Source of the DNA: an uncultured Lachnospiraceae bacterium
GTDB lineage: Bacteria > Bacillota > Clostridia > Lachnospirales > Lachnospiraceae
Length of the DNA stretch: 38,578 nucleotides
Assembly: GCA_946541955.1 (NCBI GenBank)
Contig: CAMNJZ010000012.1
Coordinates: 1 to 38,578, forward strand
Reading direction: 5' to 3'
Numbering within the stretch: position 1 is the first letter of the stretch; every line of letters starts with the position of its first letter. The translations under genes were made by a program, and so were the position numbers. The notes beneath the pieces were generated by a model that was given only the letters and a program-made list of their open reading frames with translations, did not search any database and was not told the origin of the DNA. Positions 1 through 8,902 of this stretch are shown here, one piece after another.

Positions 1-144
1 CACAGATACTATAACAAGACCATTGCCATGCTGCGCCGTGTCATCGAGGCAAAGGGAGAGGATCCGGAGGACATCTTCCCGGAGGATCTCTCTGATAGAG
101 AAGGCGAAGAAGCCCAGGGCATGGAAGAAAGGAGGAGCGTATGA
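1..144 (+). CDS. C-terminal end of an unidentified protein (truncated by window edge)
   Basis: An open frame runs from base 1 to a TGA at 142-144 and gives 47 residues, rich in charged residues, with Asp/Glu-heavy stretches near the end. It continues upstream outside the window. The stop codon overlaps the ATG of the next gene (ATGA at 141-144), and the ribosome site of that gene (GGAGG, 131-135 region) lies inside this frame. That arrangement is typical of translational coupling in an operon, which is the main reason to believe the frame is real. The sequence has no motif I recognise, so I assign no function. Confidence 0.6.
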   Translation, partial: HRYYNKTIAMLRRVIEAKGEDPEDIFPEDLSDREGEEAQGMEERRSV

Positions 145-2399
145 TCAGAGGAAAAAACAGGATCCTGACAGCCCTTACCCTGTCCATTCTGATGCTTTTG
201 ACAGGATGTGCGGGGGCCCCGGTGTCAGGAGGAAAAACGGAAGAAGGTTCCGCACAGGCCGCTCCCTCTGCCGAAGAAGAGGCAGGGATGACCCTGGACA
301 GAGAAGGCTACAGCCTGGACCAGGTCCTGATCCTGAGCCGGCACAACATCCGCTCTCCCCTGAGCGGACCGGGCTCTGTCCTGGATACCCTGACGCCCCA
401 TGAATGGTTTGCCTGGTCCTCCGATCCCAGCGATCTTTCCCTCCGGGGAGGCGTTCTGGAAACGGAAATGGGCCAGTATTTCCGCAAATGGCTGGAGGAG
501 AAAGGCCTCTTCCCGGAGGATTATCAGCCGGCCGAGGGGGAGGTCCGGATCTACGCCAACTCCAAGCAGAGGACCATCGCCACGGCAAATTATTTCAAGG
601 CGGGCCTTCTGCCGGTCAATGGGACGGAAGTGGAATACCATATGGAATTCGATACCATGGATCCTGTCTTTACGCCCCAGTTCACCTATATGAGCGACGA
701 ATACAGGAAAAAGGCCGCGGCCCAGATGGAGGCCCTGTATCAGGAGGAAGCCGGGCAGCTGGAGGAATCCTATGCCCTCCTTTCCAGGGTGATCGATCTG
801 GAGGAGTCGGAGGATTATCAGTCCGGCGCCTTCCCGGGCTTTGCCATGGATGATCTGGAATTTGTCCTGGAGGAGGGAGCGGAGCCCGGCCTCAAGGGGT
901 CCTTAAAAACCGCCACCTCCATCAGCGACGCCCTGGTCCTCCAGTATTATGAGGCGGACGATCAGGCGGCGGCCTTTGGCAAGGACCTGACCTGGGAGGA
1001 GTGGAAGAAGGTCTCCGGGGTCAAGGATATCTACGGCCATATATTATTTACGGCGCCCCTGGTCAGTGTCCATGTGGCCCATCCCCTTCTGAGGGAGATC
1101 GAGACCGAGCTCTCCAATAAGGGCAGGAAATTCACCTTCCTCTGCGGCCATGACTCCAACATCTGCTCTGTCCTGGCGGCCCTTTCAGTGGAGGAATACA
1201 GCCTGCCGGGCGCCATTGAAAAGGAAACCCCCATCGGGTCCAAGCTGGTCCTGACAAGGTGGTCCGGGTCTGACGGCCATTCCTATATGGGACTGGATCT
1301 TGTATACCAGACGACGAACCAGCTGAGAGGCCTTTCCCTTCTGGATGAAAACAATCCCCCCGCCGTCATGCACCTGCAGCTGGAGGGCCTGAAGGAGGCG
1401 GCAGAGGGGCTTTATGACGCGGAGGATTTCAGGATCCGGCTTCGGGAAGCCATCGAAGGCTTTTATGATATCACCGGCGCGGACATCGAAGCGGAAGAGA
1501 CCGGAGAGGAGACAGGGGAATATCCCCTTCCTGCTGCGGCAGCGGGCCGCTATGAAGAGGAAGCGGACTATCTGGGACCTCTTTATTCCTACTACCTCCG
1601 GTCCTCCCATGAAGTGGACGGACGCCAGGGAATCGCCTGGGAGGATGGAAATTATTACGTCAGCGGCTCGGCCTCCCTTTCTGTCTATGACGGAAACTGG
1701 AACCTGGTCCGGACGGCCCAGGATCCCTTTGCCGGCTTTGAGAAGGAGGTCAACCATATCGGGGATATAGACGCTTATCAGGGCGAGATCTATGCCGGCG
1801 TCGAGTATTTCATGGACGGCCAGGCAAAGAACATCCAGATCGCCGTATATGACGCCGAGACCCTGGAAATGAAGCGGAGCTTTCCCTTTGCGGAGGAAAG
1901 CGGCTGCAGAGAGGTCTCCGGCATTGCCGTGGATCCGGAAAACGGCCTGATCTGGATGTGCTCCTGGGCCGACGGCGAGAGCGGGAAATACCTCTACCGC
2001 TATGATATGAAGGACGGCACCTATCTTGGCAGGGTCCTTCTGCAGACCCCGCCCCAGTGGATCCAGGGCATAGCCTGCAATGAGGGCTGGATCTATATTT
2101 CGGCGGACGACGGCGTGGCGGACAATGGCGAGGCCGACCATATCTATCGCTGCAGGGCAGACAGGGAGGCGGCTTCCGTGCCGGTCCTGATCGAGAGGAC
2201 CCTGGACGATGTGACTTTGCAGGGAGAGATCGAAGGACTTTCCTTTGACAGGCAGTACGGCCAGCTCCTTGTCAGCTACAACCGCGGAGCCAGGATCGTC
2301 CTGGGCATGCCAAAGGGCTTTTACCAGGGCTATGACAGAGAAATTCATGAGGTCTTCGTGTATGACAGGACCAGGCAGGCCCGGTATGGAAGACGCTGA
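141..2399 (+). CDS. Lipoprotein: histidine (acid) phosphatase fused to a propeller-like domain
   Basis: The 752-residue protein starts with a lipoprotein signal: basic start, hydrophobic run, lipobox LTGC with Cys23 as the lipidated residue, so it should be anchored outside the membrane. A histidine phosphatase domain follows. R67-H68-N69-I70-R71-S72-P73 matches the RHGxRxP motif, with Asn in place of Gly, and H337-D338 in LCGHDSN matches the HD proton-donor motif of clade-2 histidine acid phosphatases (phytase and glucose-1-phosphatase relatives). H68 would be the phosphorylated nucleophile. From about residue 470 to the end a second domain has repeated beta-type segments with EGLSFD and SGIAVDPENGLIW, resembling a SdiA-regulated/SMP-30-like propeller. 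This second assignment is by eye only. The substrate is unknown; an organic phosphate is the natural guess. The start overlaps the preceding stop by 4 bases. A strong terminator follows at 2443. Confidence 0.85.
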   Translation: MIRGKNRILTALTLSILMLLTGCAGAPVSGGKTEEGSAQAAPSAEEEAGMTLDREGYSLDQVLILSRHNIRSPLSGPGSVLDTLTPHEWFAWSSDPSDLSLRGGVLETEMGQYFRKWLEEKGLFPEDYQPAEGEVRIYANSKQRTIATANYFKAGLLPVNGTEVEYHMEFDTMDPVFTPQFTYMSDEYRKKAAAQMEALYQEEAGQLEESYALLSRVIDLEESEDYQSGAFPGFAMDDLEFVLEEGAEPGLKGSLKTATSISDALVLQYYEADDQAAAFGKDLTWEEWKKVSGVKDIYGHILFTAPLVSVHVAHPLLREIETELSNKGRKFTFLCGHDSNICSVLAALSVEEYSLPGAIEKETPIGSKLVLTRWSGSDGHSYMGLDLVYQTTNQLRGLSLLDENNPPAVMHLQLEGLKEAAEGLYDAEDFRIRLREAIEGFYDITGADIEAEETGEETGEYPLPAAAAGRYEEEADYLGPLYSYYLRSSHEVDGRQGIAWEDGNYYVSGSASLSVYDGNWNLVRTAQDPFAGFEKEVNHIGDIDAYQGEIYAGVEYFMDGQAKNIQIAVYDAETLEMKRSFPFAEESGCREVSGIAVDPENGLIWMCSWADGESGKYLYRYDMKDGTYLGRVLLQTPPQWIQGIACNEGWIYISADDGVADNGEADHIYRCRADREAASVPVLIERTLDDVTLQGEIEGLSFDRQYGQLLVSYNRGARIVLGMPKGFYQGYDREIHEVFVYDRTRQARYGRR

Positions 2400-2442
2400 T
2401 CTTAAAGCCCCTGTGGGAAGCTTTCGCTTCCTGCAGGGCCGG

Positions 2443-2470
2443 AATCCGGGACCATGGGTCCCGGATTTTT
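2443..2470 (+). terminator. Rho-independent terminator after the phosphatase lipoprotein
   Basis: A perfect 11-base stem (AATCCGGGACC / GGTCCCGGATT) with loop ATG is followed by a T run. It separates the upstream lipoprotein operon from the miaB operon. Confidence 0.9.
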
Positions 2471-2472
2471 GT

Positions 2473-2501
2473 TTGCCAACCACAAGGCATAAGGTTATAA
2501 T
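2473..2501 (+). promoter_or_regulatory. Sigma-A-type promoter for the miaB-mutS-mutL-miaA operon
   Basis: TTGCCA at 2473-2478 and TATAAT at 2496-2501 are separated by 17 bases. It sits directly after the terminator at 2443-2470 and about 46 bases before the miaB start. Confidence 0.85.
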
Positions 2502-2547
2502 GATAGCTTGAGAATTTTATAAAAACAGGCCAAAAGGAATCAATTAT

Positions 2548-4053
2548 ATGAAAAAGGAATTTAAAATCCCGCAAAGAAAGCCTCTTATGATCGACATGGG
2601 CAGGATCGAGGAGATCCTGCAGGAGATCGATCTGACCGGGGAGCCTCCCCAGGACGAGCATGTAAGGCAGTATTATTTTATAAAAAAGAACCGTATGCTG
2701 ACGGACGCCCTGAAGGCAGAGCGGGGAAGGGAGCTGACCTTCCATGTCAATACCTTCGGCTGTCAGATGAACGCCAAGGATTCGGAGAAGCTCTCCGGCA
2801 TCCTCCTGGCCTCAGGCTTTACCGAGACCGAGGAAGAGGATGCGGATTTTGTCCTGTTCAATACCTGTACCGTCCGGGACAATGCGGACCAGAGGGTCTT
2901 CGGCCGGCTTGGCAGGATCAGCCACTATAAGAAACGCAATAAGGATATGAAGATCGGCATCTGCGGCTGCATGATGCAGGAAGCCTCCAACGTGGAGAAG
3001 ATCCGGAAGTCCTATCCCTTCGTGGATCTGATCTTCGGGACCCACAATCTTTATCGCTTTGCCGAATATTTATGCGAGATCCTTTCAGGGGACCAGAAGG
3101 TCGTGCAGATCTGGGACAAGACAGACCAGGTGGTGGAGGATCTTCCCTCCGACAGGAAGTTCTCCTTCAAGGCAGGGGTCAATATCAGCTTTGGCTGCAA
3201 CAACTTCTGCACCTACTGCATCGTGCCCTATGTCCGGGGACGGGAGAGAAGCCGGGACGCCAGGGAGATCCTGCAGGAATGCGAGCAGCTGGTAAGGGAC
3301 GGCGTCTCCGAGATCATGCTGCTGGGACAGAATGTCAATTCCTACGGCCATGACCTGGAGGACGGCATTTCCTTCCCGGAGCTTCTGGAGGAGGCCGCCA
3401 GGATCCCGGGCCTGAGGCGCCTGCGCTTTATGACCCCGCATCCCAAGGATTTCTCCGAAGAGCTGATCCAGGTCATTAAGAGAAATCCCAACGTGACAAG
3501 GCACATTCATCTGCCCCTTCAGTCCGGCTCCACCCGGATCATTCAGCGGATGAACCGCCATTATACAAAGGAACAGTATATTGCCCTCGTGGACCATATC
3601 CGGGAGGAGATTCCGGATGCGGCCATCACCACGGACATCATCGTAGGCTTTCCCGGCGAGACCCCCCAGGATGTGGATGACACCATCGATGTGATCCGGA
3701 GGGCCGCCTTTGACAACGCCTTTACCTTTATTTATTCCATACGCCGGGGGACCCCCGCCGCAGGCTGGGAACAGGTGCCGGAGGATCAGAAAAAGGTGCA
3801 GTTCGACAGAGTCCTGAAGGAGGTCCAGGAATCCGCCAGACGCCAGTCCGAAAAGCTCCAGGGCAAGGTCATGACAGGCCTTGTGGAGGAGGTGAACAGC
3901 CAGACCGAGGGCTATGTCACGGCCAGGCTTTCCAACAACATGATCGTACATGTACCCGGAGACGCCTCCATGATCGGATCCTTCTACCCCATCCATCTGG
4001 AGGAATGCAGAGGCTTTTATTATTTCGGGACCATCTGTGAAGACAGGACCTGA
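2548..4053 (+). CDS. miaB: tRNA-2-methylthio-N6-dimethylallyladenosine synthase MiaB
   Basis: MiaB is a radical SAM methylthiotransferase that turns i6A37 into ms2i6A37 in tRNAs reading UNN codons. The 501-residue product has the expected order: a clostridial-type N-terminal extension of about 65 residues, then the UPF0004 domain with three cluster-binding cysteines (C72 in GCQMN, C107 in NTCTV, C141 in GCMMQ). The radical SAM motif follows with C217-x3-C221-x2-C224 in GCNNFCTYC, and a C-terminal TRAM-type RNA-binding domain ends the protein. All six cluster ligands are present, so the enzyme should hold two [4Fe-4S] clusters. AAAGGA precedes the ATG. It is the first gene of the operon; mutS follows after 29 bases. 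miaA, which makes its i6A substrate, is three genes further on, so both steps of the A37 modification are encoded here. Confidence 0.97.
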   Translation: MKKEFKIPQRKPLMIDMGRIEEILQEIDLTGEPPQDEHVRQYYFIKKNRMLTDALKAERGRELTFHVNTFGCQMNAKDSEKLSGILLASGFTETEEEDADFVLFNTCTVRDNADQRVFGRLGRISHYKKRNKDMKIGICGCMMQEASNVEKIRKSYPFVDLIFGTHNLYRFAEYLCEILSGDQKVVQIWDKTDQVVEDLPSDRKFSFKAGVNISFGCNNFCTYCIVPYVRGRERSRDAREILQECEQLVRDGVSEIMLLGQNVNSYGHDLEDGISFPELLEEAARIPGLRRLRFMTPHPKDFSEELIQVIKRNPNVTRHIHLPLQSGSTRIIQRMNRHYTKEQYIALVDHIREEIPDAAITTDIIVGFPGETPQDVDDTIDVIRRAAFDNAFTFIYSIRRGTPAAGWEQVPEDQKKVQFDRVLKEVQESARRQSEKLQGKVMTGLVEEVNSQTEGYVTARLSNNMIVHVPGDASMIGSFYPIHLEECRGFYYFGTICEDRT

Positions 4054-4082
4054 ACAGACCATATATGCAGAACAGGAATTTT

Positions 4083-6761
4083 ATGACTGATATCGACTTT
4101 TCCAAACTTTCGCCCATGATGCAGCATTATCTGAAGACCAAGGAGGAGTACCCGGACTGTATCCTTTTTTACAGGCTGGGGGATTTCTATGAAATGTTCT
4201 TCGAGGATGCGGAGCTGGTATCCAAGGAGCTGGAGCTGACTTTGACCGGCAAACAGTGCGGTCTTCCCGAAAGGGCCCCCATGTGCGGGGTCCCCTATCA
4301 TGCTGTGGACAACTATCTGACAAGGCTGGTGGAAAAGGGCCACAAGGTCGCCATCTGCGAACAGATCGAGGATCCCAAGCTGGCAAAGGGTATGGTCAAG
4401 CGGGCCGTGATCAGGATCGTGACCCCCGGCACCAACCTGGATATGGAGTCTTTGGAAGAGGGCAGAAACAACTATATTTTCTGCATCTGCTATGAAACAG
4501 GGACCTCCCCTTCTGGCATTGCGGTGGCCGACGTGACCACGGGCGAATTTCTGACGACCCAGATCGGGGGCAGCCAGAAGATCTATGATGAGATCGTCCG
4601 CTATTCTCCCTCCGAGATCGTCTGCAACGACGCCTTTATGATGAGCGATGTGGACATCGCGGATCTCCGGACCCGGCTGGGCATTGTCATCAATACCCTG
4701 GACGCCCACTACTTTGACGAGGCGGCCGCAAAGAAGCTTCTGCTCAGGCATTTTCACGTATCTTCCCTGATCGCTCTGGGAATCGATGACTTCAAGGCGG
4801 GACAGACCGCCTCCGGGGCCCTTCTCCAGTATCTGTATGATACCCAGAAGAACTCCCTTTCCAATGTGACCCATCTGAATCCCTATTCCGCAGGCCGCTA
4901 CATGCTGCTGGATTCCTCCACCAGAAGGAACCTGGAGCTGACAGAGACTTTGCGGGAGAAATCCAAGAGGGGGTCTCTCCTCTGGGTCCTGGACAAGACA
5001 AAAACGGCCATGGGAGCAAGACTCCTCCACCGCTTTCTGGAGCAGCCCCTGGTGGACCGCCTGGAGATCGAAGAGCGCCTGGACGCCGTAGAGGCCCTCT
5101 GCCAGGGGAGCGTGGACCGGGACGAGATCCGGGAGTATCTGGCTCCCATCTATGACCTGGAGCGCCTTATGACCAAGATTTCCTATCTGTCTGCCAATCC
5201 CAGAGACCTGATCGCCATGCGCAATTCCCTGCGCATGCTGGGGCCCATCCGCCAGGTCCTTTCGTCCTTCGAGGACGGACAGCTGGCCTCCATCCGGGAG
5301 GAGATCGATCCCTTCGAGGACCTCATTGCCCTGCTGGATGCCTCCATTGAGGAAGAGCCCCCCATCCTGGTCCGGGAGGGCGGCATCATCAAGACAGGCT
5401 ACGACCCGGATATAGACCATCTGCGGCTGGCCAGGACCCAGGGCAGACAGTGGCTCATGGACCTGGAAGAGGAGGACAGGCAGAGAACGGGCATCAAGAA
5501 TCTGAAGATCAAGTACAATAAGGTCTTCGGGTATTATTTTGATGTCACCAATTCCTTTAAGAATCTGGTTCCCGAAGACTATATCCGGAAGCAGACCCTG
5601 GTAGGATCCGAGCGCTACACCACGGCCAGGCTCAAGGAGCTGGAGGATACCATCCTCAACGCCGAGGACAAGCTCAACAACCTGGAGTATGACGCCTTCT
5701 GTCATGTCCGGGATACCATTGGAGGCCAGATCGAGCGGATCCAGAAGGCTGCAAGAGCCGTGGCCCTTCTGGACGTCTACTGCTCTTTGTCCCTGACGGC
5801 CGAGCGCAATCATTATGTCAGGCCCAGCCTGAATGAAAAGGGATCCATCAAGATCCGGGACGGCAGACACCCCGTGGTGGAGCAGATGCTTTCCGGGGAT
5901 TTTATCGCCAATGACACGACCCTGGACAACAAAAAGAACTGTATCGCGGTCATCACAGGCCCCAACATGGCGGGCAAATCCACCTACATGCGGCAGGTGG
6001 CCCTGATCTCTCTTATGGCCCAGATCGGCAGCTTTGTCCCGGCAGCATCGGCGGACCTTTGCGTTGTGGACAGGATCTTTACCAGAGTCGGGGCTTCCGA
6101 CGATCTGGGCAGCGGCCAGTCCACCTTCATGGTGGAAATGAACGAGGTCGCCAACATTCTTCGCAATGCGACCCAGAACAGCCTTCTGATCCTGGATGAG
6201 ATCGGGCGCGGGACCTCCACCTTCGACGGCATGAGTATTGCCTGGGCGGTCATTGAATATGTCAGCAACAAGAAGATCCTGGGAGCCAAGACCCTCTTTG
6301 CCACCCACTACCACGAGCTGACGGAGCTGGAGGGCAAGATCGACAATGTCTCCAACTACTGCGTCGCCGTCAAGGAGAGCGGGGATGACATCGTCTTTCT
6401 CCGCAAGATCATCCGGGGCGGGGCGGATAAGAGCTACGGCATTCAGGTGGCCAGGCTGGCCGGTCTGCCGGATATGGTCATCGACCGGGCCAAGGAGCTG
6501 GTGGAGCAGCTTTCGGACAACGATATTACCGAGCAGATCGCCAGAATCGAGACAAAGGCCGGGTCCGGAGGGAAAGCCCCCAAGGTAAAGCATTATGACG
6601 AGGTGGATCTGGGACAGCTCTCCCTCTTCGACACCACCTCGGATGAAGAGGTGCTGAAGGAGCTCCAGGAGATCGACATCACCAATATGACGCCCCTGGA
6701 CGCCATGAATACGCTTTACAGGCTGCAGAGCAGGTTGAAGAACCGCTGGGCGGCCGAATAG
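4083..6761 (+). CDS. mutS: DNA mismatch repair protein MutS
   Basis: MutS recognises base mismatches and small loops as a dimeric ATPase clamp. With the start used here the product is 892 residues, the normal MutS1 length. The N-terminal mismatch-reading motif is visible as GDFYEMF, with Phe and Glu of the F-x-E pair. The ATPase domain has Walker A GPNMAGKST (626-634), Walker B DEIGRGTSTFDG and the ATHYHEL motif. An in-frame ATG lies 18 bases upstream at 4065, but only the ATG at 4083 has a well-spaced ribosome site (AGGA at 4074-4077), so I prefer 4083. It lies 29 bases after miaB and 31 before mutL, and would work together with mutL. The protein ends in a short C-terminal region, consistent with a beta-clamp/tetramer tail. 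Confidence 0.97.
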   Translation: MTDIDFSKLSPMMQHYLKTKEEYPDCILFYRLGDFYEMFFEDAELVSKELELTLTGKQCGLPERAPMCGVPYHAVDNYLTRLVEKGHKVAICEQIEDPKLAKGMVKRAVIRIVTPGTNLDMESLEEGRNNYIFCICYETGTSPSGIAVADVTTGEFLTTQIGGSQKIYDEIVRYSPSEIVCNDAFMMSDVDIADLRTRLGIVINTLDAHYFDEAAAKKLLLRHFHVSSLIALGIDDFKAGQTASGALLQYLYDTQKNSLSNVTHLNPYSAGRYMLLDSSTRRNLELTETLREKSKRGSLLWVLDKTKTAMGARLLHRFLEQPLVDRLEIEERLDAVEALCQGSVDRDEIREYLAPIYDLERLMTKISYLSANPRDLIAMRNSLRMLGPIRQVLSSFEDGQLASIREEIDPFEDLIALLDASIEEEPPILVREGGIIKTGYDPDIDHLRLARTQGRQWLMDLEEEDRQRTGIKNLKIKYNKVFGYYFDVTNSFKNLVPEDYIRKQTLVGSERYTTARLKELEDTILNAEDKLNNLEYDAFCHVRDTIGGQIERIQKAARAVALLDVYCSLSLTAERNHYVRPSLNEKGSIKIRDGRHPVVEQMLSGDFIANDTTLDNKKNCIAVITGPNMAGKSTYMRQVALISLMAQIGSFVPAASADLCVVDRIFTRVGASDDLGSGQSTFMVEMNEVANILRNATQNSLLILDEIGRGTSTFDGMSIAWAVIEYVSNKKILGAKTLFATHYHELTELEGKIDNVSNYCVAVKESGDDIVFLRKIIRGGADKSYGIQVARLAGLPDMVIDRAKELVEQLSDNDITEQIARIETKAGSGGKAPKVKHYDEVDLGQLSLFDTTSDEEVLKELQEIDITNMTPLDAMNTLYRLQSRLKNRWAAE

Positions 6762-6792
6762 AAGTCTGCTTTTACAGAAAGGACGGATCCTT

Positions 6793-8901
6793 TTGGACAT
6801 TCATGTACTGAGCGAAGAGACCATTAACAGAATTGCGGCCGGCGAGGTCGTGGAAAGACCCCTTAACGTGGTCAAGGAACTGGTGGAAAACGCCATCGAT
6901 GCAGGGGCCAGTGCCATATCCTGTGAGATCCGGGACGGCGGGATCACCATGATCCGGGTCACGGACAACGGCTGCGGCATCGAGCCCTCCCAGATCGGCA
7001 CGGCCTTTCTGCGCCACGCCACCAGCAAGATCACGGATGAGACCGACCTGGAGAGTCTTATGACCCTGGGCTTTCGGGGCGAGGCGCTTTCCAGCATCGC
7101 GGCGGTGGCCCAGGTGGAGATGATCACCAAGACCAAGGACAATCTGACAGGGATCCGGGCCACCAACCAGGTCCTGGCCCAGGCAGACGGGAACGACAGG
7201 GTCACCCTGGACATGGAGGAGATCGGGGCCCCGGACGGCACCACGGTCATCGTCCGCAATCTCTTTTATAATGTGCCGGTCCGCCGCAAATTCCTGCGCC
7301 AGCCCCAGACCGAGGCCGGCTATGTGACCGACCTGATCGAGCACCAGGCCCTGTCCCATCCGGGCATCTCCTTTCACTATAAGGTCAACGGACAGGATAA
7401 GCTCCATACCACGGGATCCGGCGATCTGCGGGAGCTGATCTACCGGATCTACGGCAGGGATATCACCAAAAGGATCCTGCCCCTCAAGGCCACGGAAGGG
7501 AGTCTCCGGCTGGAGGGCTATATAGGCAGGCCGGAGATCAGCCGCAGCAGCCGGAACTTTGAGACCTTCTTTGTCAACGGCCGCATGCTGAAGAACGAGA
7601 TCCTTTCCAAGGCCCTGGAGGAGGGCTACCGGACCGATCTGATGCAGCACCGATTTCCCTTTGCGGTCCTGCATCTGACCATGCCCGCCGAACAGACCGA
7701 CGTCAACGTACATCCCTCCAAGATGGAGATCCATTTCTCCAACCGGCAGGAGATCTATGATTTCGTGGAAAAGGCGGTCCATGAGACCCTTCATAAGGTG
7801 GAACTGATCCCGGAGGCCACCCTTCACAGCGCCCAGGAAGCCAGAGAAGAAAAGAAGGAAGAGGTCAAAGAGCGGGAGAAGCTCTTCAAAGAGCAGGGCA
7901 AGGCCCAGCCCTTTGAAAAAAAGCGCCTGGAAAGAGAGGGCCGGCAGGACGTCTATGCAGCCGCACCCGAAAAACGCGGCCTGCAGGACGGCCGGAAGGC
8001 CTATGAAGTCTTTAAAGACCTTGTGGAGACTGCTTCCAGGAAAGAGGCTGTCAAAGCGATGGAGCCCGAGAAGAAAAGCCAGCCCCAGGGGCCTTCTGTG
8101 ATTGCCGGGGAGGACTTTGTCTTTGAAGACCGGCGGATCCCCGAAAAGGAAGATGGAGACCGGGAGGAGGCCGCCCAGGCAGAAGAAAAGACGCCTGTCC
8201 AGCCTGCGGCCCCGGAGGCCCCCGCTCCAAAGAGCGGCGCCTTTGTGCAGCAGAGCCTCTTTGAGAGCCCGGACCCTGACCTTCCGGAAGAGCATATTCT
8301 GGAGAAGGGGAACGAAAAGAAGTACAGGATCATCGGCCAGGTCTTTGAGACCTACTGGCTCTTCCAGTATGAGGACAAGCTCCTTATGGTGGACCAGCAT
8401 GCGGCCCATGAAAAGGTCAATTTTGAGAGGTTCATGAAGGCCTTCAACGAGAACAAAGAAGGCCCTGCCCCCTCTCAGATGCTTATGCCGCCGGCAGTCC
8501 TGACCCTGACCGGGCGGGAGGAGGGCGCATACCTTCGCTATCAGGACATCTTTCAGACGATGGGCTTTGAGATCGAGGACCTGGGAGGCGGCTCCTATGC
8601 TGTGCGCGCCGTACCTCTGGCCCTTTACGGTTCAGAGCCGGTGGCCCTGATCCATGAGACCCTGGAGGAGATCATGGATGAGAAGAGAAAGGGCACGCCC
8701 CAGTCTATTGTGACCAGGATCGCCACCATGGCCTGCAAGGCTTCCGTAAAGGGAAATACCCTCATGACCGAAGAGGAGGCAGAGGCCCTGATGGAGGAGC
8801 TGATGACCCTGGATAATCCCTATCACTGTCCCCACGGCAGACCCACCATGGTGATCATGACCAAGCGGGATATGGACAGGAAGTTCAAGAGAATTATTTA
8901 A
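6793..8901 (+). CDS. mutL: DNA mismatch repair protein MutL with endonuclease motif
   Basis: MutL is a GHKL ATPase that couples MutS mismatch recognition to strand incision. The 702-residue product starts at a TTG with AAAGGA upstream. No ATG gives the conserved start of the family, which leads directly into INRIAAGEVVERP. ATP-site motifs are present: ELVENAIDAGA, DNGCGI, and GFRGEALSSIA. A charged, Glu/Lys-rich linker of low complexity (about 350-500) leads to the dimerisation domain. There D534-QHAAHEKVNFE fits DQHA(X)2E(X)4E, and ACKASVKGN and CPHGRPT match the other metal-site motifs of nicking MutL proteins. It is thus predicted to cut DNA itself, as in bacteria without MutH. The stop is one base before the miaA ATG. 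Confidence 0.96.
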   Translation: MDIHVLSEETINRIAAGEVVERPLNVVKELVENAIDAGASAISCEIRDGGITMIRVTDNGCGIEPSQIGTAFLRHATSKITDETDLESLMTLGFRGEALSSIAAVAQVEMITKTKDNLTGIRATNQVLAQADGNDRVTLDMEEIGAPDGTTVIVRNLFYNVPVRRKFLRQPQTEAGYVTDLIEHQALSHPGISFHYKVNGQDKLHTTGSGDLRELIYRIYGRDITKRILPLKATEGSLRLEGYIGRPEISRSSRNFETFFVNGRMLKNEILSKALEEGYRTDLMQHRFPFAVLHLTMPAEQTDVNVHPSKMEIHFSNRQEIYDFVEKAVHETLHKVELIPEATLHSAQEAREEKKEEVKEREKLFKEQGKAQPFEKKRLEREGRQDVYAAAPEKRGLQDGRKAYEVFKDLVETASRKEAVKAMEPEKKSQPQGPSVIAGEDFVFEDRRIPEKEDGDREEAAQAEEKTPVQPAAPEAPAPKSGAFVQQSLFESPDPDLPEEHILEKGNEKKYRIIGQVFETYWLFQYEDKLLMVDQHAAHEKVNFERFMKAFNENKEGPAPSQMLMPPAVLTLTGREEGAYLRYQDIFQTMGFEIEDLGGGSYAVRAVPLALYGSEPVALIHETLEEIMDEKRKGTPQSIVTRIATMACKASVKGNTLMTEEEAEALMEELMTLDNPYHCPHGRPTMVIMTKRDMDRKFKRII

Positions 8902-8902
8902 C

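Noticed and set aside
1185-2483. 432-codon minus-strand frame opposite the phosphatase lipoprotein
   Set aside because: It runs across the terminator at 2443 and has no domain; a mirror of the + strand gene.
4020-6800. Very long open frame (926 codons) on the minus strand opposite mutS
   Set aside because: It is a mirror frame of a G+C-rich, strongly codon-biased gene; its product looks like low-complexity His/Gly/Leu/Asp sequence with no domain, and mutS motifs on the + strand are complete.
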